DNA of 64,000 bases from Vibrio gangliei (lineage in GTDB: Bacteria > Pseudomonadota > Gammaproteobacteria > Enterobacterales > Vibrionaceae), in the NCBI RefSeq assembly GCF_026001925.1, contig NZ_AP021870.1:248001-312000 (forward strand), written 5' to 3'. Below are positions 1-8,506 of this stretch, one piece after another; position 1 is the first letter of the stretch; every line of letters begins with the position of its first letter. A model generated the notes under the pieces. That model was not told the origin of the DNA. It did not search any database and was given only the letters and a program-made list of their open reading frames with translations. The translations under genes and the position numbers were made by a program.

Positions 1-447
1 GAATTGATCGAGCACAATCCCTTTGCCTTCACTCTGCATTTGCAAAGCAAGATCGCGCGCGCCTTCCATGCCTTGTTCTTTGGTGACTAAAATCAGTTCT
101 GCGCCATAGGCTCGCATCGAGTCTTTACGTTCTTGGGTTGAGTTATCCGGCATGATGAGAATCATCTTATAGCCTTTAATCGCGGCAGCCATCGCCAATG
201 CAATACCTGTGTTCCCGCTGGTGGCTTCAATGATAGTGTCACCTGGTTTTATGGTGCCACGGGCTTCTGCTTGGATAATCATATTGAGGGCAGGGCGGTC
301 TTTCACCGAGCCCGCTGGGTTGTTGCCTTCTAGTTTGACTAAAACCGTACTTTGATTGTCAGTTACCAAGCGTTGTAATCGGACTAAAGGCGTTTGGCCA
401 ACATAAGCTTCGATCGTTGGAAATTCAGAAGTTGGATTTTCAGACAC
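1..447 (-). CDS. cysM: Cysteine synthase B (CysM), N-terminal part
   Basis: O-acetylserine sulfhydrylase B, a PLP enzyme making cysteine (or S-sulfocysteine from thiosulfate) in the cytoplasm. The 149 codons present cover the N-terminal half; the rest lies beyond the left edge. The PLP-lysine region reads GSVKDRPALNMI (Lys in SVKDR) and the substrate-binding loop reads EATSGNTGIALAMAAA, both typical of the family. The start is GTG at 447, preceded by a strong AGAGGGAAG ribosome site; I saw no better ATG. It is divergent from cysP; in E. coli cysM instead closes the cysPUWAM operon, so the grouping is conserved with a different orientation. CysM rather than CysK is preferred from the short N-terminus and the thiosulfate-transporter neighbour. 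Confidence 0.88.
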   Translation of the reverse strand, partial: MSENPTSEFPTIEAYVGQTPLVRLQRLVTDNQSTVLVKLEGNNPAGSVKDRPALNMIIQAEARGTIKPGDTIIEATSGNTGIALAMAAAIKGYKMILIMPDNSTQERKDSMRAYGAELILVTKEQGMEGARDLALQMQSEGKGIVLDQF

Positions 448-654
448 GTGCTTCCCTCTGCGCTGTAATAAATTCAGTGGCTAGTTTCTATTGTTCCCAG
501 ATGCTAACACAATAGCTATTAACAATACTGTAAACAATTTATTGTTCGATAATATTCCAAAAAGTTCTATTTCTAACCTTTGTTATCATTAAATTATGCA
601 GATATTCTAGTCACATAAGGAAGCCATTCAGGCTCATACAGGAGTATCACGATA
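448..654. promoter_or_regulatory. Divergent cysM/cysP control region
   Basis: A 207-bp AT-rich gap between two divergent sulfur-assimilation genes. It holds several AACAAT-type repeats between about 508 and 545 (both orientations), which could be regulator half-sites. In related bacteria CysB controls these genes, but the CysB motif is too loose for a site to be assigned by eye. Confidence 0.45.
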
Positions 655-1656
655 ATGAAACGAATCAAAACCGCACTTGCAACGCTATTCATTGCAAGCT
701 CATTTAACGCATCAGCCGCCGATCAAACCATTATGAATTCATCTTATGATATCGCGCGTGAATTGTTTGCCACTTATAACCCAATCTTTGAAAAGCACTG
801 GCAAGAGAAAACCGGCAAAACGGTTGAGATCAAACAGTCTCACGGTGGATCTTCTGCTCAAGCACGTTCCATTCTGCAAGGGTTGTCTGCCGATGTGGTG
901 ACATTTAATCAAGTGACAGACGTACAAGTATTGCATGATAAAGGTAAATTGATCCCTGCGGATTGGCAGAGTAAGTTGTCAAATGCAAGTTCACCATATT
1001 ACTCAACTACCGCGTTTTTGGTACGTAAAGGTAACCCTAAAAATATTCAAGATTGGGGCGATCTAGCACGTGAAGGCGTGGCATCGGTTTTCCCTAACCC
1101 GAAAACATCTGGTAACGCACGTTACACTTACCTAGCCGCTCTCGGCTATGCACAAAAAACGTTTGGTAAAGATAACGAAGCCAAACAAGATGCGTTCCTA
1201 AAACAAATGCTGGCTAACGTTGCCGTATTTGATACAGGCGGCCGTGGCGCAACAACGTCTTTCGTTGAGCGTAAAATTGGCGACGTTCTTATCACGTTCG
1301 AATCGGAAGTAAACAATATCCGTAAACAATACGGTGAAGATAACTACGAAGTGGTGGTGCCAAAAACGTCTATCTTAGCTGAATTCCCAGTGGCAGTGGT
1401 TGAGCGTAATGCAAAACGTAACGGCACAACGGAAGTGGCAACGGAATACCTTTCTTACTTATACAGTGAAGAAGCACAGCGCATGCTAGCCGGTTTTAAC
1501 TACCGTGTGCATGATGAAAAAGTGAAAGCGGAATTTGCAGACCGTTTCCCTGAAGTCGAGCTGTTAACTGTAGAAGAGATTGCTGGTGGTTGGGATAACG
1601 CAATGAAAACTCAATTTGCCAATGGTGCGAAACTCGATCAACTTCAACGTCGTTAA
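655..1656 (+). CDS. cysP: Thiosulfate/sulfate-binding periplasmic protein CysP
   Basis: Periplasmic binding protein of the sulfate/thiosulfate ABC importer, 333 aa. A Sec signal peptide is visible (KR then a hydrophobic stretch ending SFNASAA, cleavage after residue ~22). It is closer to CysP than to Sbp: it carries [20 protein letters not shown], the ligand-loop region [27 protein letters not shown] and [12 protein letters not shown], all of which resemble E. coli CysP more than Sbp. ATG at 655 has CAGGAGTATCACGATA upstream as ribosome site. First gene of cysPTWA; a hairpin separates it from cysT, which fits a binding protein made in excess over the permease. Confidence 0.93.
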   Translation: MKRIKTALATLFIASSFNASAADQTIMNSSYDIARELFATYNPIFEKHWQEKTGKTVEIKQSHGGSSAQARSILQGLSADVVTFNQVTDVQVLHDKGKLIPADWQSKLSNASSPYYSTTAFLVRKGNPKNIQDWGDLAREGVASVFPNPKTSGNARYTYLAALGYAQKTFGKDNEAKQDAFLKQMLANVAVFDTGGRGATTSFVERKIGDVLITFESEVNNIRKQYGEDNYEVVVPKTSILAEFPVAVVERNAKRNGTTEVATEYLSYLYSEEAQRMLAGFNYRVHDEKVKAEFADRFPEVELLTVEEIAGGWDNAMKTQFANGAKLDQLQRR

Positions 1657-1674
1657 GCTGCATTTCTTAGCATA

Positions 1675-1704
1675 TTGTTACCGCTCTTTTCAGGGCGGTA
1701 ACAA
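1675..1704 (+). other. Intercistronic stem-loop, cysP-cysT
   Basis: TTGTTACCGC pairs perfectly with GCGGTAACAA around a 10-nt loop (TCTTTTCAGG). It is followed by a short T-rich stretch (GTCATTTTTA), so it may act as a partial terminator or as a 3' mRNA stabiliser letting cysP be expressed above cysTWA. Confidence 0.65.
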
Positions 1705-1734
1705 GTCATTTTTAGATTGGTTATTTGAGGGTTT

Positions 1735-2604
1735 ATGAGCGAATCACCAGTGATGTCTCGTCCAAAAACTATGTCTCGCCCAAAACAGCAACGCGTATTA
1801 CCAGGTTTTGCCATCAGTTTAGGGATTTCTCTACTGTTTGTAAGCTTGGTTTTGTTGTTACCTGCCACTGGACTTGTGATGCAAACCAAAGGAATGACAT
1901 TGAGTGAATATTGGCATGTGATTGCCGATCCTCGTGTTGTTGCCAGTTATAAAGTGACGGTAGGCTCTGCGTTTATCTCTTCATTGTTTAACGGTGCTTT
2001 CGGCTTATTACTGGCTTGGGTATTAGTCCGTTATCAATTCCCGGGTAAACGAATTTTAGATGCACTAGTCGATTTGCCTTTTGCTTTGCCGACCGCGGTC
2101 GCGGGCATAACGCTAGCGACGCTTTACTCGAGCAGTGGTTGGCTAGGCAGCATATTAGAAAGCGTTGGTATTAAAGTCGCTTACACGCCGCTTGGTATTA
2201 TTGTCGCCATGGCATTCACCAGTATTCCGTTTGTGGTTCGTACCGTTCAGCCAGTTTTAGAAGAGATTTCTAAAGAGGAAGAAGAAGCGGGTATGACACT
2301 CGGCGCGTCTGATTGGGCGGTATTCTGGAAAGTGATCATGCCATCGATTCGACCTGCGTTATTGGTGGGTGTTGCATTGTCATTTACGCGAAGTTTAGGT
2401 GAATTTGGCGCGGTCATATTTATTGCCGGTAACATGCCTTATGTCAGTGAAATTACGTCATTGATGATCTTTGTGCGCTTACAAGAATTTGATTTCCCTG
2501 CCGCCAGTGCGATTGCTTCGATTGTGTTATTAACGTCGTTGTCTTTATTGCTGGTGATTAACTTATGGCAAGGCGCTTATTTACGCCGTATTCACGGAAA
2601 GTAA
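1735..2604 (+). CDS. cysT: Sulfate/thiosulfate ABC permease CysT (CysU)
   Basis: Inner-membrane permease subunit, 289 aa, pairing with CysW to form the channel. Several hydrophobic segments are visible, the first at residues ~22-45. The cytoplasmic EAA loop that contacts the CysA ATPase reads EEEEAGMTLGASDWAVFWKV. The N-terminal tail has a small duplicated MSRPK motif (MSRPKTMSRPKQQ), harmless but unusual. TTGAGGG ribosome site precedes ATG 1735. Nine bases separate it from cysW. Confidence 0.93.
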   Translation: MSESPVMSRPKTMSRPKQQRVLPGFAISLGISLLFVSLVLLLPATGLVMQTKGMTLSEYWHVIADPRVVASYKVTVGSAFISSLFNGAFGLLLAWVLVRYQFPGKRILDALVDLPFALPTAVAGITLATLYSSSGWLGSILESVGIKVAYTPLGIIVAMAFTSIPFVVRTVQPVLEEISKEEEEAGMTLGASDWAVFWKVIMPSIRPALLVGVALSFTRSLGEFGAVIFIAGNMPYVSEITSLMIFVRLQEFDFPAASAIASIVLLTSLSLLLVINLWQGAYLRRIHGK

Positions 2605-2613
2605 GGGGAAAGG

Positions 2614-3498
2614 ATGTCCAACTCTTCAAACATTAGACCTACACGAATTGGCGAGCAACCACTGGTTAAATGGAGCTTAATTTCATTAGCGTTATTTTTT
2701 GTTGCCATTCTTTTGGTGATCCCACTAGTCAGTATTTTCCAACAGGCTTTTGCAAGCGGTATTGCGACTTATTTTGAAAACCTAAGTGAGCCAGATACGC
2801 TACATGCGATAGGCCTAACTTTGATCGTGGCTTTAATGACGGTGCCGATTAACTTGGTATTTGGCGTAATGCTGGCGTGGTCAGTTACTCGTTTTAATTT
2901 TGTAGGTCGCAAATTTTTAATCACATTAATTGATATTCCATTTGCGGTTTCTCCTGTGGTTGCCGGTCTTTTGTATTTGTTGCTATACGGTAGTAGTGGT
3001 TGGCTGGGTGAATGGCTATTTGAGCATGATTTACAAATTATGTTCGCCTGGCCGGGTATATTATTGGTGACAGTGTTTGTTACCTGCCCGTTTGTTGCCA
3101 GAGAGCTGATCCCATTGATGCAGCAACAAGGGCGCTCAGATGAAGAAGCCGCGGTTATTCTTGGCGCTTCATGGTGGCAATTATTCCGTCGCGTCACCTT
3201 ACCAAATATTAAATGGGCCCTGATTTATGGTGTGATCTTAACTAATGCTCGCGCAGTCGGGGAGTTTGGTGCAGTCGCTGTGGTTTCGGGTAACATCCGT
3301 GGTGAAACCAATACCTTACCGCTGCATGTCCAGTTGCTTTATGAGGATTACCAATCAGAAGCCGCGTTTGCCAGCGCATCCTTACTGGCATTTATTGCGT
3401 TATTAACTTTGATTTTGAAAGCTTTTGTTGAATGGCGACAAGAACGAAATCACATCAATGGGCAGCAATCTCAACAAGAGCAACAAGGTGATTTATGA
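2614..3498 (+). CDS. cysW: Sulfate/thiosulfate ABC permease CysW
   Basis: Second membrane subunit of the importer, 294 aa. The EAA loop reads [20 protein letters not shown], and [15 protein letters not shown] matches the CysW signature. It has AAGGGGAAAGG as ribosome site and its stop overlaps the cysA start by 4 bases (ATGA), indicating translational coupling. The C-terminal tail is Gln-rich ([13 protein letters not shown]). Confidence 0.93.
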   Translation: MSNSSNIRPTRIGEQPLVKWSLISLALFFVAILLVIPLVSIFQQAFASGIATYFENLSEPDTLHAIGLTLIVALMTVPINLVFGVMLAWSVTRFNFVGRKFLITLIDIPFAVSPVVAGLLYLLLYGSSGWLGEWLFEHDLQIMFAWPGILLVTVFVTCPFVARELIPLMQQQGRSDEEAAVILGASWWQLFRRVTLPNIKWALIYGVILTNARAVGEFGAVAVVSGNIRGETNTLPLHVQLLYEDYQSEAAFASASLLAFIALLTLILKAFVEWRQERNHINGQQSQQEQQGDL

Positions 3499-4625
3499 GT
3501 ATTCGTTTAGATAATATTTCCAAACAGTTTGGCAAGTTTGAGGCACTTTCACCGCTCTCGTTAGATATTGAAAATGGTGAAATGATAGGTTTGTTAGGCC
3601 CATCAGGTTCAGGTAAAACCACGTTATTGCGCATTATTGCTGGGCTAGAAAATGCTAATACTGGTTCGATTCATTTTGGTGATAAAGATGTGACCAATGT
3701 ACATGTGCGTGATCGCCGCGTTGGCTTTGTATTCCAAAACTACGCCTTATTTCGCCACATGACGGTTGCAGATAATGTGGCGTTTGGCTTGCAAGTTATG
3801 GAACGTTCAAAGCGACCAAATGCGGCTGAAATTAATAAACGCGTGCAACAATTACTGGAAATCGTACAGCTTGGTCACTTGGCTGGGCGTTACCCTGAAC
3901 AGCTTTCTGGCGGGCAAAAACAGCGTATTGCGTTAGCGCGTGCGTTGGCGACCCAACCTGAAGTGTTATTGCTGGATGAACCGTTTGGTGCGCTTGATGC
4001 GAAAGTGCGTAAAGACCTGCGCCGTTGGTTGCGTAATTTGCACGATGAATTAGGTTTTACCAGTGTGTTTGTGACTCACGATCAGGATGAAGCATTAGAG
4101 CTGTCTGATCGCGTGGTGGTAATGAGTAACGGTAAAATTGAGCAGGTGGATTCTCCGGTTGAACTGTATGCGCACCCGAACAGCCGCTTTGTGTTTGATT
4201 TCTTCGGTAATGTGAATCAATTCCAAGCCAATTGGAATAATATACATTGGCAAAATGGCGAAGCATTTATTCTGCCGCCAAAAACGGAAACGACACAAAA
4301 AAATGGTTCACTTTACATTCGTGGTCATGAGTTGAGCTTATCGAAAAAGCCAAACAGCCAGGCATCATTGCCATGCCAAGTCATTGCGGTTAACCCTGTT
4401 GGTGCAGAAGTGCGTGTTGAGTTAGCTCCACTGGGTTGGGAAACCAATGAAATTTGGGAAGCGAAGTTGTCGCATCAAACATTAAATGAACACTCTTTTA
4501 GCCGTGGTGATCAAGTGTATGCCGCACCACAAGTAGGCTACTTCTTTGCTGATGGAGAAAAAGGAGAGCCAACGGTATTGCGCTGGCCATTCCTCGCACC
4601 GGGTAATTTGATGTTTGATATTTAG
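3495..4625 (+). CDS. cysA: Sulfate/thiosulfate import ATP-binding protein CysA
   Basis: ATPase of the CysPTWA importer, 376 aa. Walker A is GPSGSGKTT, the Q-loop is in [12 protein letters not shown], the ABC signature is LSGGQKQ, Walker B is [12 protein letters not shown] and the switch His is in [14 protein letters not shown]-terminal TOBE-like regulatory domain follows residue ~240. Last gene of the operon; a MITE-like element and a bidirectional terminator lie immediately downstream. Confidence 0.95.
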   Translation: MSIRLDNISKQFGKFEALSPLSLDIENGEMIGLLGPSGSGKTTLLRIIAGLENANTGSIHFGDKDVTNVHVRDRRVGFVFQNYALFRHMTVADNVAFGLQVMERSKRPNAAEINKRVQQLLEIVQLGHLAGRYPEQLSGGQKQRIALARALATQPEVLLLDEPFGALDAKVRKDLRRWLRNLHDELGFTSVFVTHDQDEALELSDRVVVMSNGKIEQVDSPVELYAHPNSRFVFDFFGNVNQFQANWNNIHWQNGEAFILPPKTETTQKNGSLYIRGHELSLSKKPNSQASLPCQVIAVNPVGAEVRVELAPLGWETNEIWEAKLSHQTLNEHSFSRGDQVYAAPQVGYFFADGEKGEPTVLRWPFLAPGNLMFDI

Positions 4626-4630
4626 TTGAG

Positions 4631-4810
4631 TTATACCAATCGTACTAATTATCTGATCATCCTTGCTTGTTAAAAAACTCGATAACTTCGTTATACTTTT
4701 CGTTTATAAAAAGTTGATTGTAGAATAACTACTTATCGAAAATTTTCGCCTTGTTCTCAAGTTTTTTTCCTACGCAATCTCTGACCATCTAACTAGTGTG
4801 ATTGGTATTA
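4631..4810. mobile_element. MITE-like 180-bp element with terminal inverted repeats
   Basis: The ends are imperfect inverted repeats: the left end reads ATACCAATCGTACTAATTA and the reverse complement of the right end reads ATACCAATCACACTAGTTA, with 22 of the outer 29 positions matching. It has no coding capacity and sits between cysA and its terminator. Elements with ATACCAATC ends are common, to my recollection, in Vibrionaceae and related genomes. No clear target-site duplication was seen. Confidence 0.65.
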
Positions 4811-4828
4811 TTTAATGTGTCTGAACGT

Positions 4829-4858
4829 AAAAAGCGAGCTCATCAGCTCGCTTTTTTG
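4829..4858. terminator. Bidirectional terminator between cysA and artM
   Basis: AGCGAGCT/AGCTCGCT stem with a CATC loop, A-run on the left and T-run on the right, between convergent operons, so it can serve both. Confidence 0.9.
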
Positions 4859-4878
4859 ATTCTGTTTTCTTTCTGCTA

Positions 4879-5553
4879 TCAATGGCTTTGTGATTCAAAC
4901 GCCAGCACTTTTTGTTCTACTTTGCGGAATACTAAAGACAAAATGCCATTCACAATCAGGTAGAAAGCGCCGGCAATACCAAACACGGTTAAGGTGTCGT
5001 AGGTTTGTGCATTGATGCGTTGTGCGTATCCCATTAAGTCCATGATAGTGATGGTACTGGCCAGTGAGGTGCCTTTAAACACCAAAATGACTTCATTAGA
5101 ATAAGCGGGAATGGCGCGACGAATGGCGTATGGCAACAGTACACCCAAGGTTGTTTTGGTGTTCATGCCGAGTGCGCGACAAGCTTGCCACTGACCAGAA
5201 GGAATAGCATCAAATGCGCCCTTGAACAATTGTGTACTGTACGCAGCGGTATTTAACGCCAGCGCTAACATTGCGCAAAACCAAGGCTCACGTAACCAAT
5301 CCCATAAAAAGCTATCACGAATCCATGCAAATTGGCCTGGGCCGTAATAAATCAAGAAGATTTGTACTAACAGCGGCGTGCCTGTAAATAGCGTGATTAA
5401 ACCTCGGCTTAACCAATGAACAACAGGTAGGCGCACGATTAGCGTCATGGTCATCAGCAGTGACAAAGTACAACCAACCAGCAATGATACCGCGGTTAAC
5501 TCAAGGCTAGTTTGCAGGCCATCGAGTAGCTGCCAAACATGTTGTTCATTCAT
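4879..5553 (-). CDS. artM: Arginine ABC transporter permease ArtM
   Basis: Inner-membrane permease of the arginine importer, 224 aa, HisMQ family. It has about five hydrophobic segments and the EAA loop QACRALGMNTKTTLGVLLPY. Its start overlaps the artQ stop by 4 bases, so the two are translationally coupled. Last gene of artPIQM, in the same order as in E. coli. Assignment to arginine (rather than another basic amino acid) comes from that synteny. Confidence 0.9.
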   Translation of the reverse strand: MNEQHVWQLLDGLQTSLELTAVSLLVGCTLSLLMTMTLIVRLPVVHWLSRGLITLFTGTPLLVQIFLIYYGPGQFAWIRDSFLWDWLREPWFCAMLALALNTAAYSTQLFKGAFDAIPSGQWQACRALGMNTKTTLGVLLPYAIRRAIPAYSNEVILVFKGTSLASTITIMDLMGYAQRINAQTYDTLTVFGIAGAFYLIVNGILSLVFRKVEQKVLAFESQSH

Positions 5554-6263
5554 GATTGCGCTCCTAGCGGCTGTTTCTTCTTAGGTTTGTTTGAAGCCAT
5601 ATTGGCATCTTGTAATTGATATTTTTTGTTGATCTTGGCGATCACGCGTTGAGTAATTAAGGTAATCACTAGATAGACCGCTGCCGCAGTCGCATACCAA
5701 GTAAAACTTTGATGGGTTGCAGCTGAAGTGAGCTGCGCTTGTTTGAGAAGATCGGTGACACCAATCAAAGAAACCAAAGCGGTGTCTTTTAATAACACGA
5801 GCCATTGGTTCGTTAAACCGGGTAGGGCATGACGAATGGCTTGCGGCAGAATAATACGAATAAAGGCATGCGACTTAGGTAAGCCGAGTGCAACTGCCGC
5901 TTCACGTTGACCTTTTGGCACCGCTTTTAATGCGCCACGTAAGGTTTGAGCCGCGTAGGAAGCAAAAATCAGCGATAACGCGACCACACCAGATAAGAAC
6001 GGGCTGACTTCGATGTAATCACCCGTGATGTAAAACAAGATCTGGCTAGAGCCAAAGAAAATAAATAAAACCACTAATAACTCAGGTAACCCTCTGATCA
6101 CCGTGACTAAGGCTGTGGTTGGCCAAGAGATGAATTTGAAGCGAGACATTTCCCCACTTGCAAATATCATAGAAAGAACCAAACCGACCAAAAGGCTGGT
6201 GAAAGCGAGCTGAATAGTCAGCCAGCTCGCGTTTATTAACGCCAAAGAGTAACCTGAGAACAT
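5550..6263 (-). CDS. artQ: Arginine ABC transporter permease ArtQ
   Basis: Second permease subunit, about 237 aa. It strongly resembles ArtQ: TALVTVIRGLPELLVVLFIF, SQTLRGALKAVP-like AAQTLRGALKAVPKGQ, and HALPGLTNQWLVLLKDTALV. The EAA loop is REAAVALGLPKSHAFIRIIL. I prefer ATG at 6263; a GTG directly upstream (6266) is equally possible and neither has a strong ribosome site. The C-terminus is a Lys-rich tail. Confidence 0.9.
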   Translation of the reverse strand: MFSGYSLALINASWLTIQLAFTSLLVGLVLSMIFASGEMSRFKFISWPTTALVTVIRGLPELLVVLFIFFGSSQILFYITGDYIEVSPFLSGVVALSLIFASYAAQTLRGALKAVPKGQREAAVALGLPKSHAFIRIILPQAIRHALPGLTNQWLVLLKDTALVSLIGVTDLLKQAQLTSAATHQSFTWYATAAAVYLVITLITQRVIAKINKKYQLQDANMASNKPKKKQPLGAQS

Positions 6264-6280
6264 CACGTATTGTTTACCAC

Positions 6281-7015
6281 TTATTTGCTAGCGAAGTACT
6301 TGTCGAAGATCGCTTTGTATTCGCCATTTTGTTTGATTTTTTCTAGAGCTGCGTTGAGTTGCTCAACCAATTCTTTGTTTTCTTTATTCACGGCAATACC
6401 AAAACCGTTACCAAAGTAGTTTGGGTTCGTCACTGGCTTGCCAACGTAAGCTAGGTTGTCGTCTTTTTTAAACCATTCAGCAACAACGGCGGTGTCACCA
6501 AATACGCTATCAATTCGGCCATTTTGCATGTCGATGAACGCATCTTGGTAGCTTGCGTATGGTACAGCTTCTACACCTGGCATTTGCTCGGTTAAATAGC
6601 TTTGGTGGGTTGAGCCGTTTTGTACGCCGACACGTTTGCCTTCTAAATCTTTATACGTTGAAATTTTACCTTTAGCAGAAACGAATGCAGCAGCATTATC
6701 GTAATAAGCATTGGTGAAGTTTACTTGCTGTAGACGTTCTTCAGTGATGTCCATTGCAGAAATTGCAGCATCATAACGTTTGAATTTAAGCGCCGGGATC
6801 AAGCTGTCAAACGCTTGGTTTTGGAAAGTACAAGTGGCTTTCATTTCTTCACAAAGCGCTTTGGCTAAATCAATATCAAAGCCTTGAATCTGATTGTTAT
6901 CATCCATGTATTCAAATGGCGCGTAAGTCGCTTCGGTCGCAAATTTAATCGTGTCTTGAGCAAAGGCATGCGTTGAAGCTAGACCAATTAGGCTCGCAAG
7001 TAGAACTTTTTTCAT
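6281..7015 (-). CDS. artI: Arginine-binding periplasmic protein ArtI
   Basis: Periplasmic binding protein, 244 aa, SBP_bac_3 family. A signal peptide is visible (KK, hydrophobic core, HAFA cleavage near residue 19). Ligand-site features include ATEATYAPFEYMD, the IQGFDIDLAKALCEEM helix and the DAAISAMDITEERLQQVNFT segment. CGGAG lies 9 bases before the ATG. It is second in the operon, 84 bp after artP and 17 bp before artQ. Confidence 0.9.
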   Translation of the reverse strand: MKKVLLASLIGLASTHAFAQDTIKFATEATYAPFEYMDDNNQIQGFDIDLAKALCEEMKATCTFQNQAFDSLIPALKFKRYDAAISAMDITEERLQQVNFTNAYYDNAAAFVSAKGKISTYKDLEGKRVGVQNGSTHQSYLTEQMPGVEAVPYASYQDAFIDMQNGRIDSVFGDTAVVAEWFKKDDNLAYVGKPVTNPNYFGNGFGIAVNKENKELVEQLNAALEKIKQNGEYKAIFDKYFASK

Positions 7016-7099
7016 TTGTATAACTCCGTTTATATCTGTGATTTTCGCTAACCTGGGCTAGCATTCTGTTTTATTATCAGTGTTTTTTAATCTGTTTGA

Positions 7100-7828
7100 T
7101 TAATGTTTTAAATAGTCAGCAAAAGCTTGTGATTGTGGTTGAGTAAAGTGCGAATGATCGCCATATTCCACCACGTGGCCTTTCTCTAAATAGAGAAGAT
7201 GACTGGCTACTTTTTTAGCAAAATCAACTTCGTGAGTCACGATAATTTGCGTGATCCCAGTTTTGCTCAAATCTTTAATAATGTTGACCACTTGAGAGGT
7301 GATTTCAGGGTCAAGCGCCGCGGTAGGCTCATCGAACAGTAATACTTCAGGTTTCATCATTAACGCGCGTGCAATCGCAACGCGTTGTTGCTGACCACCG
7401 GAAAGCTGTAGAGACCAAGCATCGGCTTTATCGGCTAATTGCAGCTTAGTTAAAATCTGCATCGCTTCTTGTTTGGCTTGCTCTTTTTGCATACCTGCGA
7501 CTTTAACCGGAGCTTCAATTAAGTTATCCAACACACTCATGTGCGGCCATAAGTTATATTGCTGAAAAACCATGCCCACTTTTTTACGCAGTGCCATTCC
7601 TTGTTTTTCAGAAATATCATCTGAAAAGTTGAATGATTTATCGGCAATGGTGAGTGTACCGCTATCTGGCATTTCTAATAAATTCAATACGCGCAACAGT
7701 GAACTTTTTCCCGCCCCACTTGGGCCAAGTAAAACCAAAGTATCGCCTGCATCACAACTAAAGCTCACATCATGCAAGACCTGGTTGCTGCCGTAGAATT
7801 TATTAATGTCGTTAATTTGAATGGTCAT
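7100..7828 (-). CDS. artP: Arginine transport ATP-binding protein ArtP
   Basis: ATPase of the arginine importer, 242 aa. Walker A is [10 protein letters not shown]-loop [11 protein letters not shown], signature [17 protein letters not shown], Walker [13 protein letters not shown] and the switch His is in [10 protein letters not shown] place the start at ATG 7828 ([13 protein letters not shown]), because homologues begin there; an in-frame TTG six codons earlier is less likely. First gene of artPIQM. Confidence 0.93.
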   Translation of the reverse strand: MTIQINDINKFYGSNQVLHDVSFSCDAGDTLVLLGPSGAGKSSLLRVLNLLEMPDSGTLTIADKSFNFSDDISEKQGMALRKKVGMVFQQYNLWPHMSVLDNLIEAPVKVAGMQKEQAKQEAMQILTKLQLADKADAWSLQLSGGQQQRVAIARALMMKPEVLLFDEPTAALDPEITSQVVNIIKDLSKTGITQIIVTHEVDFAKKVASHLLYLEKGHVVEYGDHSHFTQPQSQAFADYLKH

Positions 7829-7863
7829 GCTTACTATCTGCACCAATTAATTACTAGTTCGAT

Positions 7864-7891
7864 ATACTAATGAAAACGTTATTTTATGCAA
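7864..7891 (-). promoter_or_regulatory. Candidate artP promoter
   Basis: On the minus strand TTGCAT (7891-7886) and TAGTAT (7869-7864) are spaced 16 bp, 36 bp before the artP start: a reasonable sigma-70 match. No ArgR box could be called with confidence. Confidence 0.45.
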
Positions 7892-8158
7892 GAAAAATGT
7901 ATATAAAATCACATTGCAAGAAGATTTAACTGCCTAATATGTAATCAATAGTGGATCTTTTATTACTTGCATGAATGCGTTCTCGATCCGGTTACTATAT
8001 ATCAATATATTTTATTGGTCGTTTTTAAGACTAAAATTGGTGAGAGAGTTATCAATTACGTAAAAATCACCCCATTAGCGGTATACAAATGGGGTGATAG
8101 TAAAATTGGAACCTTCGTGAATTTTCTTGACTGCTTAGGTTGGTTAGTTCAATGGGTT
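7892..8158. other. Gene-free stretch upstream of artP
   Basis: I see no supported gene. It contains one hairpin, ATCACCCCA (8066-8074) pairing with TGGGGTGAT (8090-8098) around a 15-nt loop without a clear T-run. A 75-codon rightward open frame here has no ribosome site and no recognisable protein features. Confidence 0.4.
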
Positions 8159-8325
8159 CTAATTCATTTGCATGGAAATGGAATCACTGAGTAGTTCAAG
8201 CAGTTCATCTTCTGTGGTTGGCATGCGTGCCAATTCTACTTCGTGATTAAGTCCACCTTTCAACATATAGGCTTTGGTGGTGAGATGATCATGATGGAAT
8301 CATTTTCACAGGCTTTTAGCTTCAT
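8159..8325 (-). pseudogene. Small gene apparently broken by a one-base frameshift
   Basis: A strong ribosome site (AGAGGATGTCT) precedes ATG 8325. That frame reads MKLKACENDSIMIISPPK and then hits a stop. Re-reading one base at the CCAAAG run continues as AYMLKGGLNHEVELARMP followed by TTEDELLELLSDSISMQMN and a stop at 8159. Joined, this would be a protein of about 55 aa with an acidic helical end. I do not recognise the family. The join could reflect a deletion, a sequencing error or, less likely, ribosomal frameshifting. If intact translation is not restored, the 35-aa ORF from ATG 8266 is all that remains. Confidence 0.45.
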
Positions 8326-8474
8326 AGACATCCTCTCTTATGAAGTGTTTAGCATGACTTCAACATAACGGAGTGTGGCTGAATTAATTTTGATTTAGAG
8401 CAATTTTGAGTTCGCTTGCATAGACACAATTTGACTTATTTGAACTCGATCAGGTTTAACGTCTCTATAAAGAA

Positions 8475-8502
8475 AGCAGGCTGAGTGACAGCCTGCTTGA
8501 GA
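8475..8502 (-). terminator. Terminator of the purine permease gene
   Basis: On the minus strand AGCAGGCTG/CAGCCTGCT with a TCACT loop, followed by TTCTTT, directly after the stop codon of the permease. Confidence 0.85.
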
Positions 8503-8506
8503 GAAA

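Noticed and set aside
7967..8194. 75-codon rightward open frame upstream of artP
   Set aside because: No ribosome site, no conserved features, and it overlaps a better supported broken gene on the other strand.
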